From positions 124,001-188,000 of the forward strand of contig NZ_RHHS01000015.1 of assembly GCF_003710935.1 (NCBI RefSeq): a DNA stretch of 64,000 nt. Direction: 5' to 3'. The stretch is from Brevibacillus gelatini (GTDB lineage: Bacteria; Bacillota; Bacilli; Brevibacillales; Brevibacillaceae). This document shows, piece by piece, positions 38,825 through 46,472 of the stretch (positions are counted from its first letter, which is position 1; each line of letters starts with the position of its first letter). The notes under the pieces are model-generated. The model searched no databases, was not told the origin of the DNA, and saw only the letters and a program-made list of their open reading frames with translations. The position numbers and the translations under genes were made by a program.

Positions 38825-38941
38825 ATGACAAAAGTAAAAACAAAATCGCCGGAAACCACCACTCTCTCCAAAAAACGCTCTTATGAAGACACCTTGAACA
38901 ACCTGGCCCACTACCTGAACAGAAAAACACAGAAAAAATAA
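38825..38941 (+). CDS. Small basic peptide (38 aa), function unknown
   Basis: ATG at 38825 with GGAGG seven to eight bases upstream, a good promoter at 38748-38775 and a terminator 9 bases after the TAA: a complete single-gene transcription unit. The product is hydrophilic and Lys/Thr-rich, beginning MTKVKTKSPETTTLSKKRS and ending in a short amphipathic stretch (YEDTLNNLAHYLNRK) plus a KTQKK tail. No signal peptide, cysteine, membrane span or double-glycine leader is visible, so it does not look like a standard bacteriocin or lanthipeptide precursor. It could be a small regulatory or DNA-associated peptide. I do not recognise a family. Confidence 0.6.
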   Translation: MTKVKTKSPETTTLSKKRSYEDTLNNLAHYLNRKTQKK

Positions 38942-38949
38942 ACTGAAAA

Positions 38950-38980
38950 AGAGTGCCCCAAATAGCGGCACTCTGTTTTG
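38950..38980 (+). terminator. Terminator of the 38-residue peptide gene
   Basis: AGAGTGCC (38950-38957) pairs with GGCACTCT (38967-38974), followed by GTTTTGG. Eight G+C-rich pairs just after the stop codon; the T-run is short. Confidence 0.65.
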
Positions 38981-39070
38981 GCGTTTAGCGAATTCCATGC
39001 ACTTTTCCCCAAATTCCTAAATCCTTCCCTTCCCTGCCCCGGCAAAGCCTCCAAAACCCTTTGACTCGCC

Positions 39071-39770
39071 TCACTCTCCTTCTGGCGCTTCCATCCAATC
39101 CACCAGGTAAAAATCCGTCAGCAACCGCACGATTTGCCCATCTGCATCGTAGCCGATATAGCTCGCGTAGCTGCCGTCGCCCCAGCCGCTGGAAAACATC
39201 GCGACATTGCACCCATTCCCCATGTCTTTGACCAGCCAGCTTCGCGTGTGCTTGTACGTCTGATCCATTTCCTCGATCAGCGCATCGAAAAACGTCTCAT
39301 CCTGCTCCAAACGGCTCTCCAGCAGCTTGCACGCCTTTTCATCCATAAAGAAAGGAACCTGTGCCGGCATCCACGCCGTAGCCGAAAAACTCATTGGCGG
39401 CGAGCTGCGTCACATCCGAATTTTCCCAGACGGCCATCTTCCAGCTGACGACCGGCTTGTCGGCAAATACGATCCGGGCCAAGGCAACACGCTCATCCGG
39501 TTCCATCTCGCCTCCTGTCTCTCCAGTAGCATCCAAAGGCGTAACCTGTGCGATGGCAAGCTGCACCGGGAACGTGCCGGTTGGGAACGTCTCGGTAAAC
39601 GGTTCCATCTCAAATATGTCCAGCGGATCTTTGGCGACGATTTTCCCCGTCTGCACATGCAGTTGGCCAATTTCCTTGCAAAACAGGCGGTACTCGTAGT
39701 TGTGCTGCTCTGTACGGAAGCCTTCTTCCGTGAACGCTGTTTCAAAAAAATCCGGATCATGCTCTTGCAT
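39071..39770 (-). pseudogene. DUF4241-like protein, single frameshift
   Basis: Two overlapping - strand frames encode consecutive parts of one protein. The first runs from ATG at 39770 to NEFFGYGVDAGTGSF and then hits a stop. The second continues with MDEKACKLLESRLEQDETFF and ends DFYLVDWMEAPEGE at 39071. Removing one T (an A on the + strand) in the CTTTATGGAT stretch at 39341-39350 restores one frame of about 230 residues. The YGVDAGTG and SGWGDGxY features match the DUF4241 family, of unknown function and often linked to toxin-immunity loci. Either a real pseudogene or a sequencing error at a short homopolymer-rich spot; the rest is well preserved, so the lesion would be recent. Confidence 0.65.
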
Positions 39771-39873
39771 GCTTCATTCCTCTGGAAAAGTGAAATTGTG
39801 AGCGACATAATGAAGCAACCCACTGTCACAGGTTGCCAGCGGGTTGTCAGTCTTTGCAATTATTTGGTTAGGG

Positions 39874-40581
39874 CTATTTCGTTAGGGCTGCGTCCAGCGC
39901 TACTTCGATCATTTCGTTGAAAGTCGTCTGGCGCTCCTCTGCCGTTGTTTCTTCCCCAGTGAGGATATGGTCGCTCACCGTCAGGATGGACAAGGCATTG
40001 CGCTTGTACTTCGCTGCGAGCGTATAGAGCGCGGAAGACTCCATTTCCACAGCGAGCACCTGGTAGGCCGCCAGCTTTTTGTACAGGTCAAAATTTTCAC
40101 GGTAAAAACTGTCGCTTGTGAAAATATTGCCGACCTTCACAGGCAGGTTGCGCTCGGAAGCGACCTGATAAGCTTTGTGCAGCAGGTCGAAGCTTGCTGT
40201 CGGAGCAAAGTCAATCTGGTTGAACAGCAGGCGGTTGACTTGCGAGTCAGAAGAGGCGCTCATCGCGATGATGACGTCGCGCACCTTGATGTCCTCCTGG
40301 ATCGCGCCGCATGTGCCGACGCGAATCAGGTTTTGCACGCCGTACGACTCCATCAGCTCGTTGACGTAGATCGAGATGGAAGGCACCCCCATGCCTGTCC
40401 CTTGTACGGATACCCGCTTTCCTTTGTATGTACCTGTAAATCCGAGCATGCCGCGTACTTCATTGTAGCATTCGGCCCCTTCCAGGAAGGTCTCGGCAAT
40501 GTATTTCGCCCGCAGCGGATCACCTGGCAGCAAAATCGTTTCGGCAATCTGGCCTTGTTTGGCTCCGATATGTACACTCAT
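39874..40581 (-). CDS. deoD: Purine nucleoside phosphorylase DeoD
   Basis: 235 residues, the usual length for bacterial hexameric PNP. It cleaves purine (deoxy)nucleosides with phosphate to the base and (deoxy)ribose-1-phosphate for salvage in the cytoplasm. Family features: [20 protein letters not shown] at the N-terminus (GDPLRA phosphate site), [23 protein letters not shown], the VEMESSALY nucleoside-binding segment and the catalytic Asp in TVSDHI. An ATG two codons upstream (40587) is also possible, but AAGGAG is spaced better for 40581. No operon partner is evident. Confidence 0.93.
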   Translation of the reverse strand: MSVHIGAKQGQIAETILLPGDPLRAKYIAETFLEGAECYNEVRGMLGFTGTYKGKRVSVQGTGMGVPSISIYVNELMESYGVQNLIRVGTCGAIQEDIKVRDVIIAMSASSDSQVNRLLFNQIDFAPTASFDLLHKAYQVASERNLPVKVGNIFTSDSFYRENFDLYKKLAAYQVLAVEMESSALYTLAAKYKRNALSILTVSDHILTGEETTAEERQTTFNEMIEVALDAALTK

Positions 40582-40666
40582 ATTCATTTGCTCCTTCGCG
40601 TTCAAAAAATTTCCTACTTGCTTATCGTACTACAAAAACGAAACGCTGCAAAATGAAAAAATAGAG

Positions 40667-40690
40667 AGCGATACTCGTCGCAGCATCGCT
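40667..40690 (-). terminator. Possible terminator of the glycosyltransferase pair
   Basis: On the - strand AGCGAT and ATCGCT form a 6-bp stem with a 12-nt loop, followed by CTCTATTTTTTC. It lies 14 bases beyond the stop at 40704. Confidence 0.45.
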
Positions 40691-40703
40691 TGTGCAAGCT
40701 TTT

Positions 40704-41507
40704 TCACTTCGCCTCCCTTTGCCAGAGGGAGAACGCTTCCAGATGGTCGCCCAGGTCTGTCAGAGCCTTTGTGCCGGCGCGGGCCCGCTCTGCTGCTTTC
40801 GCCTCTCTGGCAGCACTCCGCTTCTGCCTCGTGCGCACGTGTGCTACCCGCAGCTCTTTTTGCAGGGCGATCAGATGGGCTGCTGCCGGAACGAACAGAT
40901 GATGGGTGCCAATCGACACAGCGGCCTCGCGAGTCATGGCAAACGGCAAATCGTCCATGGACGAACTGCCCAGCTCGCCGCGTTCCAGCAGGCTATTGAG
41001 AAAACACTTTGCCAACTGTACAGAATCTTGTCCGCTGTTTTTCCTCCCAAAAAAAGGATGCGATTGCCGCAGCGCAATATCTGTCCCGCGATAGCACAAG
41101 CGGACAAAAGGCTGCAACTGTTGTGCGGCGATGATTTGCTTCCCTTCCAGAAACAGCCACACATCGCCAGCCGCTTCCTGCGCCCCGATTGCCCGCCAGA
41201 CATCTTCCCCCAGCGCATACGGGTAGGCGTAGACGCGCATGGCGGATGTCGGCGCGTAAGTCAACACCTGCTCCAGTGACCGATCACGGCTGCCGTGCAC
41301 CACGACGACAATTTCCAGTGGACACAGCTTTTCTGCCTGTCTGAGCACCTTGACAATCGTGTTTTCATCCTGCTCCACCCCGATGATAATGCTTAGTCTG
41401 CCCTGATTCTCCAATTTGTCCCCAGCGCTAATGCGAGCGTTTTTGGCGGCTCTGCACCCTTTTGCGGGCTCTTTTGGACCTTTCCTTCCGTTTGGCACCC
41501 CATCCAT
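40704..41507 (-). CDS. Glycosyltransferase-like protein (GT2-type fold), paralogue 1
   Basis: About 267 residues. After a Lys/Arg-rich leader comes LSIIIGVEQDENTIVKVLRQ, then LEIVVVVHGSRDRS and AAGDVWLFLEG, the beta-alpha pattern of family 2 nucleotide-sugar glycosyltransferases with a weak DxD position. The C-terminal third is basic and alpha-helical (AHVRTRQKRSAAREAKAAER). It is paralogous to the next gene upstream: PFAMTREAAVSIGTHHLFVP here matches PFSLTRTALEAIGPHKLQVP there. The ATG at 41507 follows AAGGAGGGGG closely. The gene starts inside the upstream paralogue (80-base overlap). Acceptor and sugar are unknown. Confidence 0.6.
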   Translation of the reverse strand: MDGVPNGRKGPKEPAKGCRAAKNARISAGDKLENQGRLSIIIGVEQDENTIVKVLRQAEKLCPLEIVVVVHGSRDRSLEQVLTYAPTSAMRVYAYPYALGEDVWRAIGAQEAAGDVWLFLEGKQIIAAQQLQPFVRLCYRGTDIALRQSHPFFGRKNSGQDSVQLAKCFLNSLLERGELGSSSMDDLPFAMTREAAVSIGTHHLFVPAAAHLIALQKELRVAHVRTRQKRSAAREAKAAERARAGTKALTDLGDHLEAFSLWQREAK

Positions 41508-42306
41508 CCCCCTCCTTTTCGCGGGATTGCTGATAGAACACAGAACGCAAATGCAAAAGTCCAGGTACTTGCACCAATATTCGATGACGCTCGCCGTCCG
41601 GCAAGGCACCGCGAACGTTTTGATCCTGCAGGAGCAGTTGGATCGCTTTGGCATGCTCTTGAAGGACCAAGGATTTCGCTTTCGCCACGCCCTGATTTGC
41701 CGCTGAACTTTTCCGCTCTCTGGACACAGGCGCCACAGTGGTTATCGCCAGCCCCTTTTGCACGGCACTCACGAGCGCAGTCGCCGGAACCTGCAATTTG
41801 TGCGGCCCAATGGCTTCCAGCGCTGTGCGGGTAAGGGAAAAGGGAGCCGTTTCCAGGGAAGCGCTTCCCAACTGCTTTTGCCCAAGCAGATCGTTCAACA
41901 GCGCGCAGGCGCAACGTACGGTGGACAGTCTGCCTTTTGTCAACATGCGGCCGCCTGCCGACAGGACGAGGTCGTAATCTCGCTGCAACGGCGCGATGTA
42001 CTTGCGTAACGAGGCAGGCGGGAAAATGCCCTCTTCCGGCAAAAACAACAGCACGTTTCCGGTGGCGTGCTGCGCCCCGATGGCGTGACACTCGCTGGCA
42101 GTTGCGTGCTTGCCCGCCGCAACCACTTTCGCCTCCGCTACGCATCCGATGTCTGCTGGTTGGGAACACAACGATGCGTAGACGATAATCACTTCGGTAG
42201 CCGGGGCGATCTGTTTGGCCATGTGAGCCAGTCGCTCTGCATTCCTGGCCCCATGGGTGGGGATAATGACGGACACGAGGTTTTGCCCACAGGTTGGAGA
42301 GTCCAT
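41428..42306 (-). CDS. Glycosyltransferase-like protein (GT2-type fold), paralogue 2
   Basis: About 292 residues, beginning MDSPTCGQNLVSVIIPTHGA, the usual N-terminal strand of family 2 glycosyltransferases, followed by EVIIVYASL, ATGNVLLFLPEEG and SLRKYIAPLQRDYDLVLSAG. It ends in a very basic tail (GAKRKERSKRARKRVQSRQ), which could bind membrane or nucleic acid. ATG at 42306 is preceded by GAGGGGGCAAGGG; the frame extends farther upstream but without a comparable start. It forms a likely two-gene operon with its downstream paralogue, with a terminator in front that separates it from the carboxypeptidase gene. Confidence 0.6.
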   Translation of the reverse strand: MDSPTCGQNLVSVIIPTHGARNAERLAHMAKQIAPATEVIIVYASLCSQPADIGCVAEAKVVAAGKHATASECHAIGAQHATGNVLLFLPEEGIFPPASLRKYIAPLQRDYDLVLSAGGRMLTKGRLSTVRCACALLNDLLGQKQLGSASLETAPFSLTRTALEAIGPHKLQVPATALVSAVQKGLAITTVAPVSRERKSSAANQGVAKAKSLVLQEHAKAIQLLLQDQNVRGALPDGERHRILVQVPGLLHLRSVFYQQSREKEGDGWGAKRKERSKRARKRVQSRQKRSH

Positions 42307-42417
42307 TTCCCTTGCCCCCTCGCCAGATAGTAACGCTATACCGACAGTGTACGTGATGCACGATTGTTTGGACACGGCTACTTGCCCACATTGCTCATAC
42401 AAATGCGCATGCCAAAA

Positions 42418-42450
42418 AACAGGACGGAGAACGAAGCCCGTCCTGTTTTT
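42418..42450 (-). terminator. Bidirectional terminator downstream of the D,D-carboxypeptidase gene
   Basis: AACAGGACGG (42418-42427) pairs with CCGTCCTGTT (42438-42447), 10 bp, with A-run before and T-run after, so it can work on either strand. On the - strand it ends the transcript of the gene at 42463-43686. Confidence 0.85.
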
Positions 42451-42462
42451 GCCAGTCTCCAA

Positions 42463-43686
42463 CTAATTAATGCGGCGCTGCCAATCGCGCTGCCTGACTC
42501 GCCGCTTTCTGCGCGAGCGGGCAAGCGTATAGCCGATCAAAAACAGATTCATGGCCAGCCAGGCTATCAAAAGTCCGTAACGCGCGTACGTATGGTCGCT
42601 GTCAGGCGTGTCCATGGCGATGCTGGCTGCTTGCACGCGCTGACCAGGCGGCTCGTGACGCTCCAGCGGATACGTCACTTCCAGCTCTCCGGCCGTCACC
42701 GAAAGCTGTCCATCTGCAGTTAGCTGCACGATCGGCTCACTGCCTGCCGGAACGGTGGCGTACAAGTCTTCCTTCGCCGTATAGCTCACCTGGCTGGTGT
42801 CGCCTGGAGCGGCAACGGCGGAGTAGCGCTCGCCTTTTTTGGCGATCCGTTTCGTTTCGAATCCGTTCAGGCCGTAATTGAGCAGTTTGGTCACGTCTTT
42901 GTAGGCGTAGTTGCTCGAAGCCGCTTTCATCGTAACGGCGATCATTTCCGTGTCGCCGCGCTTGGCAGAGCCGACCAGCGTGTGCATCGCCTGATCGGTA
43001 AAGCCGTTTTTAATCCCGGTAGCGCCAGGGTAATCGCGCAACAGCTTGTTATGATTGACAAGCTCCGACTTCCATTCCTTTCCGTCCCAGGGAAGGCGGT
43101 TCGTCCCGACGATCTCGCGGAAGATCGGATTTTTCATCGCGTATTGCGCAATTTTCGCCATATCGGCAGCCGTCGTATAGTGCTCCGGGTCGTGCAACCC
43201 GTGCGCATTGGCAAAATGCGTCTCGGTCACACCTGTCTTTTCGGCCAGATAGGCGTTCAAATCGCGGGCAAATTGCTCGACAGACCCGCTCATATGCTCC
43301 GCAATTGCCGTCGCTGCGTCGTTGCCGGAGTGCATGAGCAGGCCGTACTCCAGCTTGCGCAGCGAGACCTGCTCCCCTTCGCCCAAATAGACACGGGTGC
43401 CTTCCTCATATCTGGCTTTTTTGGAAACGGTGACGATGTCGTCCGGATTCCCTTTTTCGATGGCGTAAATGCCTGTAGCAATTTTCGTAATGCTTGCAGG
43501 GTACAGCTTCGCATGAGGGTTCTTTTCAAACAGAACTTGTCCCGTTGTCGCATCAATGAGGATGGCCGATTCCCCAAACAGCTCGTCTGGTGTAATCGCT
43601 GCCGATCCCTCCGCAAAAGCCACAGGTACGTCAAGGTTGAAGATCACCGTGACCACAACGAGAAGGTACGTGAGTAGTAGACGCAT
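42463..43686 (-). CDS. D-alanyl-D-alanine carboxypeptidase (DacF/PBP5 type)
   Basis: 407 residues, exported low-molecular-mass penicillin-binding protein that trims the terminal D-Ala from peptidoglycan stem peptides. The signal peptide spans residues 1-25 (hydrophobic, ending VAFA). Active-site motifs: SITK with Ser65 and Lys68, SGN at 120-122, and KNG at 226-228 where KTG is usual. A beta-rich C-terminal domain follows, then a membrane anchor (YGLLIAWLAMNLFLIGYTLA) and a very basic end (RSRRKRRVRQRDWQRR). The start lies after GGAAAGG. The KNG variant is known from some family members, so activity is still likely. No spoIIA genes follow, so sporulation-specific DacF function is not indicated. 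Confidence 0.88.
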   Translation of the reverse strand: MRLLLTYLLVVVTVIFNLDVPVAFAEGSAAITPDELFGESAILIDATTGQVLFEKNPHAKLYPASITKIATGIYAIEKGNPDDIVTVSKKARYEEGTRVYLGEGEQVSLRKLEYGLLMHSGNDAATAIAEHMSGSVEQFARDLNAYLAEKTGVTETHFANAHGLHDPEHYTTAADMAKIAQYAMKNPIFREIVGTNRLPWDGKEWKSELVNHNKLLRDYPGATGIKNGFTDQAMHTLVGSAKRGDTEMIAVTMKAASSNYAYKDVTKLLNYGLNGFETKRIAKKGERYSAVAAPGDTSQVSYTAKEDLYATVPAGSEPIVQLTADGQLSVTAGELEVTYPLERHEPPGQRVQAASIAMDTPDSDHTYARYGLLIAWLAMNLFLIGYTLARSRRKRRVRQRDWQRRIN

Positions 43687-43766
43687 GGTAGTCTAAATCC
43701 TTTCCTTTGCCTTGCTTGTCGGGTGTTAACGTATGGCTTTTGGCTCCAGGAAGCATTGTAAGTATG

Positions 43767-44585
43767 TTATTTTTTCAACCTTTTTCCGAGCAAATCGTGA
43801 ATCATTTTAAATTTCGGATTGTCTGCAAACGCCTCTTCAAAGCCGCTGACGTGCTCACGGTACAAGGCTGCGGCGGACTCCACATCTTGTTTGACGTACA
43901 GCGAGAAAATTTCCTCCAGCTTTTCTTCCAGGTTAGAATCCACCTCGGGCGGCGTAAGAATCTCATGGCGCAAGTTGTTCATCAGCACGTCCAGCTGATG
44001 CGTAATCACCGAAGCCTCATGCAACTGCTGCATCACGTCGGTTGGAATGTTGCCGGCGTATTTGTAGCGCAGCTCATGCTCGTTCGTTGCCCAAAAGTTC
44101 ATGCCGAGCGTACGAATCTGGATCTCACAAAACAGGGTACGCTTTTCGCTCCCGTGATATACCGTATAGGAGACGATCATATGGATGCTGCGGTAGCCGG
44201 ACTCTTTTGGCGTGGTGATATAGTCCTTGATGTCATGGATGACGATGTCCTCCCGCTCCTGAAGCAGCTGCTGAACCTCTCTGACATCGTCGACGTAGCG
44301 GCAGACGACACGCAAGCCGGCAATATCCTGGACTTCCCTTGCCACTTCGTCCTGCCAGCTGGCTTGCTGAAAATCGATCCCTTTCTCATTGGCTTTCTTG
44401 ATGAGACTGTCCACTTTTTTGACCCGTCCCACCACGAATTCAATGGGCGAATAGCGACCGCTTTTCAGAAAGCCGTACTTGATTCCTTTCAGTTTCAGCT
44501 TCAATTCCTCTACTGCCTGTTCATACGGTGCCAAGAAATGGACCATATTGTTCAAGACTTTGCTTGGCACATGGGTAACTCTCAT
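43767..44585 (-). CDS. Small alarmone synthetase, RelP/RelQ type
   Basis: 272 residues with a single RelA/SpoT synthetase domain and no hydrolase or TGS domain. It makes (p)ppGpp from ATP and GTP/GDP in the cytoplasm. Recognisable parts: FVVGRVKKVDSLIKKANEKG, DIAGLRVVCRYVDDV, YITTPKESGYRSIHM and the catalytic segment FCEIQIRTLGMNFWATNEHE. It is somewhat longer than typical YjbM/YwaC proteins (~210 residues), with the extra part at the C-terminus. RBS GGAGGTG lies upstream of the ATG. The gene starts 14 bases after the end of the M23 peptidase gene, so the two are probably co-transcribed and linked to cell-wall stress. Confidence 0.88.
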   Translation of the reverse strand: MRVTHVPSKVLNNMVHFLAPYEQAVEELKLKLKGIKYGFLKSGRYSPIEFVVGRVKKVDSLIKKANEKGIDFQQASWQDEVAREVQDIAGLRVVCRYVDDVREVQQLLQEREDIVIHDIKDYITTPKESGYRSIHMIVSYTVYHGSEKRTLFCEIQIRTLGMNFWATNEHELRYKYAGNIPTDVMQQLHEASVITHQLDVLMNNLRHEILTPPEVDSNLEEKLEEIFSLYVKQDVESAAALYREHVSGFEEAFADNPKFKMIHDLLGKRLKK

Positions 44586-44599
44586 GAAAACACCTCCAA

Positions 44600-45478
44600 T
44601 TACTTCCAGAGGAAAGGTGACGCATCAAAAAACGGCTGTGGATTTACGTACGTATTGCCGATCAACATGCCGTAATGAAGGTGAGGGCCTGTGGAAAAAC
44701 CTGTGGTGCCCATAAGCCCGATCACCTGTCCCTGTTTCACTTCCTGCCCGGTTGCAACCGCAAGCTTGGACAGATGCGCATAGATTGAAAAGACATTCAG
44801 ACCGTGATCGATAATAATCGTGTTTCCGGTCAAATAAAGCGAATCGGCCAAAACAACCTTGCCGTGGTTGCTCGCCCAGATCGGCGTTCCTGTTTTGTTC
44901 GCAATATCAATCGCAGCGTGCCGGTTGGCGGGCACACCGTTTACGACGCGCTGATAGCCGTATGGCGTCGTTAAGGTTCCGTTGGCCGGCATCGTAAACG
45001 GTTCGCTAAAGTACGGAGTCGGCCGCGAGCTTGCACGTGCGGCGTTGATTTTCTGCTGATCCGCATTGATCCGGGCCGTGTCCTGCCGCATCGCATTCAT
45101 TTGCTTGCTAACTGTCAGCTTGTCCACGGCGAATGACTTGGGCAGAATCGTCAACGTGGCCGTGAACTTTTTATCCGCAGATTGCACGTTGTAATCTCCC
45201 GGTTTCACATCAAATGGAATCGGGATAAATCGGGCATACTCATTAGAAGAAGGCTGCAAACGGTACGATCGCGAGAAGAGCGTGACCGTTTGAGGCTGTT
45301 TGCTGCGCACCAAAATAACATCACCGGGATACGTCCTGGCTGGTGTCACGCTAATCGATGGTTGCTGTTTCTCTACGGTCGCGTAAACGCCTTCCAGTAC
45401 ATGGCTATAGGCAGTCGTTCCCGTGAGCGTCAGGGCAACGACCGTCATCAAACTGACCATCGATTGAAACATAGGCAT
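44600..45478 (-). CDS. M23-family peptidoglycan endopeptidase
   Basis: About 292 residues. A signal peptide or N-terminal anchor covers residues ~5-25 (MVSLMTVVALTLTGTTAYS). The middle region has an Ig-like beta segment, then a short helical part, then the LytM/M23 metallopeptidase domain from about residue 165: NRHAAIDIAN (first Zn ligands His and Asp), VFSIYAHLSKL and GPHLHYG (HxH ligand). All catalytic positions are present, so an active wall hydrolase is expected. The family cuts peptide cross-bridges outside the membrane. GGGAGGG lies before two close ATG codons (45478 and 45472). Confidence 0.87.
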   Translation of the reverse strand: MPMFQSMVSLMTVVALTLTGTTAYSHVLEGVYATVEKQQPSISVTPARTYPGDVILVRSKQPQTVTLFSRSYRLQPSSNEYARFIPIPFDVKPGDYNVQSADKKFTATLTILPKSFAVDKLTVSKQMNAMRQDTARINADQQKINAARASSRPTPYFSEPFTMPANGTLTTPYGYQRVVNGVPANRHAAIDIANKTGTPIWASNHGKVVLADSLYLTGNTIIIDHGLNVFSIYAHLSKLAVATGQEVKQGQVIGLMGTTGFSTGPHLHYGMLIGNTYVNPQPFFDASPFLWK

Positions 45479-45532
45479 GCTCCCTCCCATTTTCTAGTAT
45501 AGCAAAACAGGCTTTGAAAGGAAAAAGAAAAA

Positions 45533-45554
45533 GAAGGCTATCCGACTAGCCTTC
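45533..45554 (-). terminator. Terminator of the small basic protein gene
   Basis: On the - strand GAAGGCTA and TAGCCTTC form a perfect 8-bp stem with a 6-nt loop, followed by TTTTTCTTTTTCC. It lies 19 bases beyond the stop at 45573. Confidence 0.85.
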
Positions 45555-45572
45555 CCCATCTGTAAGTGTACC

Positions 45573-45830
45573 TTACAGTTTTTTTGTGTAATTGGCCATC
45601 ATGTCCATGATGGACTGTACGCCTGTCAGCATTTCGCTGGCTCGTTTTGTTTTTTGCGAGATGTTGTCAAAATCAAGGCGTCCTCTTTTGCGGTCATTCC
45701 AACGCTTGAAAAATTGTTCGGTCAGGCTGGGGTTGCTGCGGATGGCCCGAACGCGCATGGAGTCTTCCGCGATCCACGCTTCGAATTCAGGATTTTCCTT
45801 CAGAAGCTTTTTCACTTCTTTTTTCCTCAT
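45573..45830 (-). CDS. Small conserved-looking basic protein of unknown function
   Basis: 85 residues beginning MRKKEVKKLLKENPEFEAWI, helical and Lys/Arg/Glu-rich throughout, with no membrane span or signal. The WNDRKRGRLDFDNISQKTKR segment suggests nucleic-acid or protein binding. The frame extends 54 codons upstream, but that part is Cys-rich and low quality; ATG at 45830, with GTGAGG nine bases upstream, is the better start. A good terminator follows. I do not recognise the family. Its position beside a spore-protein gene might hint at sporulation, but this is only context. Confidence 0.65.
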   Translation of the reverse strand: MRKKEVKKLLKENPEFEAWIAEDSMRVRAIRSNPSLTEQFFKRWNDRKRGRLDFDNISQKTKRASEMLTGVQSIMDMMANYTKKL

Positions 45831-45964
45831 CGTCGAAAACCTCACTCCTTTCGCGTGTACAACCAATATGGAGAGCTGTTCGTTACACCATATGACTAGT
45901 CCGCGATTGTGCTTGTGTGTTTGCACCCTGTCTGCAAGAAAGGGCGTACAACCATAACAAGAAA

Positions 45965-45990
45965 GGCCCCGTGAAAAGGGACCTTTCTTC
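45965..45990 (-). terminator. Possible terminator of the SASP gene
   Basis: On the - strand AAAGGTCCC pairs with GGGGCCTTT (one G-T wobble) across a 7-nt loop, followed by CTTGTTATGG. It lies about 35 bases past the SASP stop; the U-tract is poor. Confidence 0.5.
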
Positions 45991-46021
45991 ATCCAGCTAT
46001 TTACTTGTCCAAAGGCTATGC

Positions 46022-46222
46022 TTAGCGGCCTGCCAATTGTTGCTCAGCAAAGCTTACCAGACGCTTGGTGATTTCGCCACCAACAGAACCGTTTTGACGA
46101 GAAGTAGTGTCAGGGCCGAGATTTACACCGAACTCGGCTGCAATCTCATACTTCAGTTGATCCAGAGCTTGGTTCGCTTGAGGAACTACCAGGTTGTTGC
46201 TGCTTCCGTTGTTGTTAGCCAT
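46022..46222 (-). CDS. Alpha/beta-type small acid-soluble spore protein
   Basis: 66 residues. These proteins coat and protect DNA in dormant spores and are degraded at germination. Family hallmarks: an Asn-rich start ([20 protein letters not shown]), the germination-protease site region [11 protein letters not shown], and [19 protein letters not shown]. Start at 46222 is set by AGGAGG seven bases upstream and by family length; the longer frame upstream runs through a structured non-coding region. Its presence places the organism among spore formers. Expression is expected in the forespore (sigma-G), though I could not pick a convincing sigma-G promoter by eye. Confidence 0.93.
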   Translation of the reverse strand: MANNNGSSNNLVVPQANQALDQLKYEIAAEFGVNLGPDTTSRQNGSVGGEITKRLVSFAEQQLAGR

Positions 46223-46249
46223 GATTGATTCCTCCTGACGCGTTTTTTT

Positions 46250-46307
46250 CTCCCGGGACGGATTTGAACCGCCAGCTTGCTTGCCTCTCACCGACTGAGA
46301 CCGGAAG
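46250..46307 (-). ncRNA. 58-nt tRNA-like fold without anticodon arm
   Basis: On the - strand, 5' to 3': CTTCCGG pairs with the terminal CCGGGAG (7 bp, one G-U). Inside, TCTC-AGTCGGT-GAGA is a D-arm lookalike with the AG..GG loop bases of tRNA, and GGCGG-TTCAAAT-CCGTC is a full T-arm with a consensus TTCRANY loop. Only 12 nt separate the two arms, where a normal tRNA has a 17-nt anticodon arm plus variable loop. No CCA follows. It ends 27 bases before the SASP start codon, inside that gene's probable 5' leader. It may be a tRNA remnant with the anticodon arm deleted, or a tRNA mimic in the leader. Confidence 0.45.
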
Positions 46308-46321
46308 ATGTTACGGGGGTC

Positions 46322-46346
46322 CAAGAGGCGGTTGTTCAACCTCTTG
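46322..46346. other. Hairpin next to the tRNA-like element
   Basis: CAAGAGG (46322-46328) pairs with CCTCTTG (46340-46346) with an 11-nt loop that itself contains GTT/AAC. It lies 15 bases from the tRNA-like fold. No T-run follows on either strand. Confidence 0.45.
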
Positions 46347-46426
46347 TGCTACTATCATCCCACGAGAACAAAAGTCCATGCACGATCCGGCAATGTAAAA
46401 TCTGTCAAGGTTGTCCGCAAGCATTG

Positions 46427-46435
46427 TGCTATAAT
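46427..46435 (+). promoter_or_regulatory. Extended -10 promoter of the exonuclease gene
   Basis: TGCTATAAT: a consensus -10 (46430-46435) with the TGn extension. No -35 hexamer sits at the usual distance (TTGTCC is only 13 bases upstream), as is common for extended -10 promoters. It lies 37 bases before the GTG start. Confidence 0.6.
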
Positions 46436-46472
46436 GGGGCGTATAGTTTGGAACTGAGAGGGGTCACAGTTT

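Noticed and set aside
46250-46307. Functional tRNA gene, or selenocysteine tRNA
   Set aside because: No anticodon arm, no long variable arm and no CCA are present; only a 58-nt tRNA-like fold can be supported.
46022-46339. Longer version of the SASP frame starting at 46339
   Set aside because: The extra 39 codons run through the tRNA-like fold; the family starts at MANNN and the AGGAGG site fits 46222.
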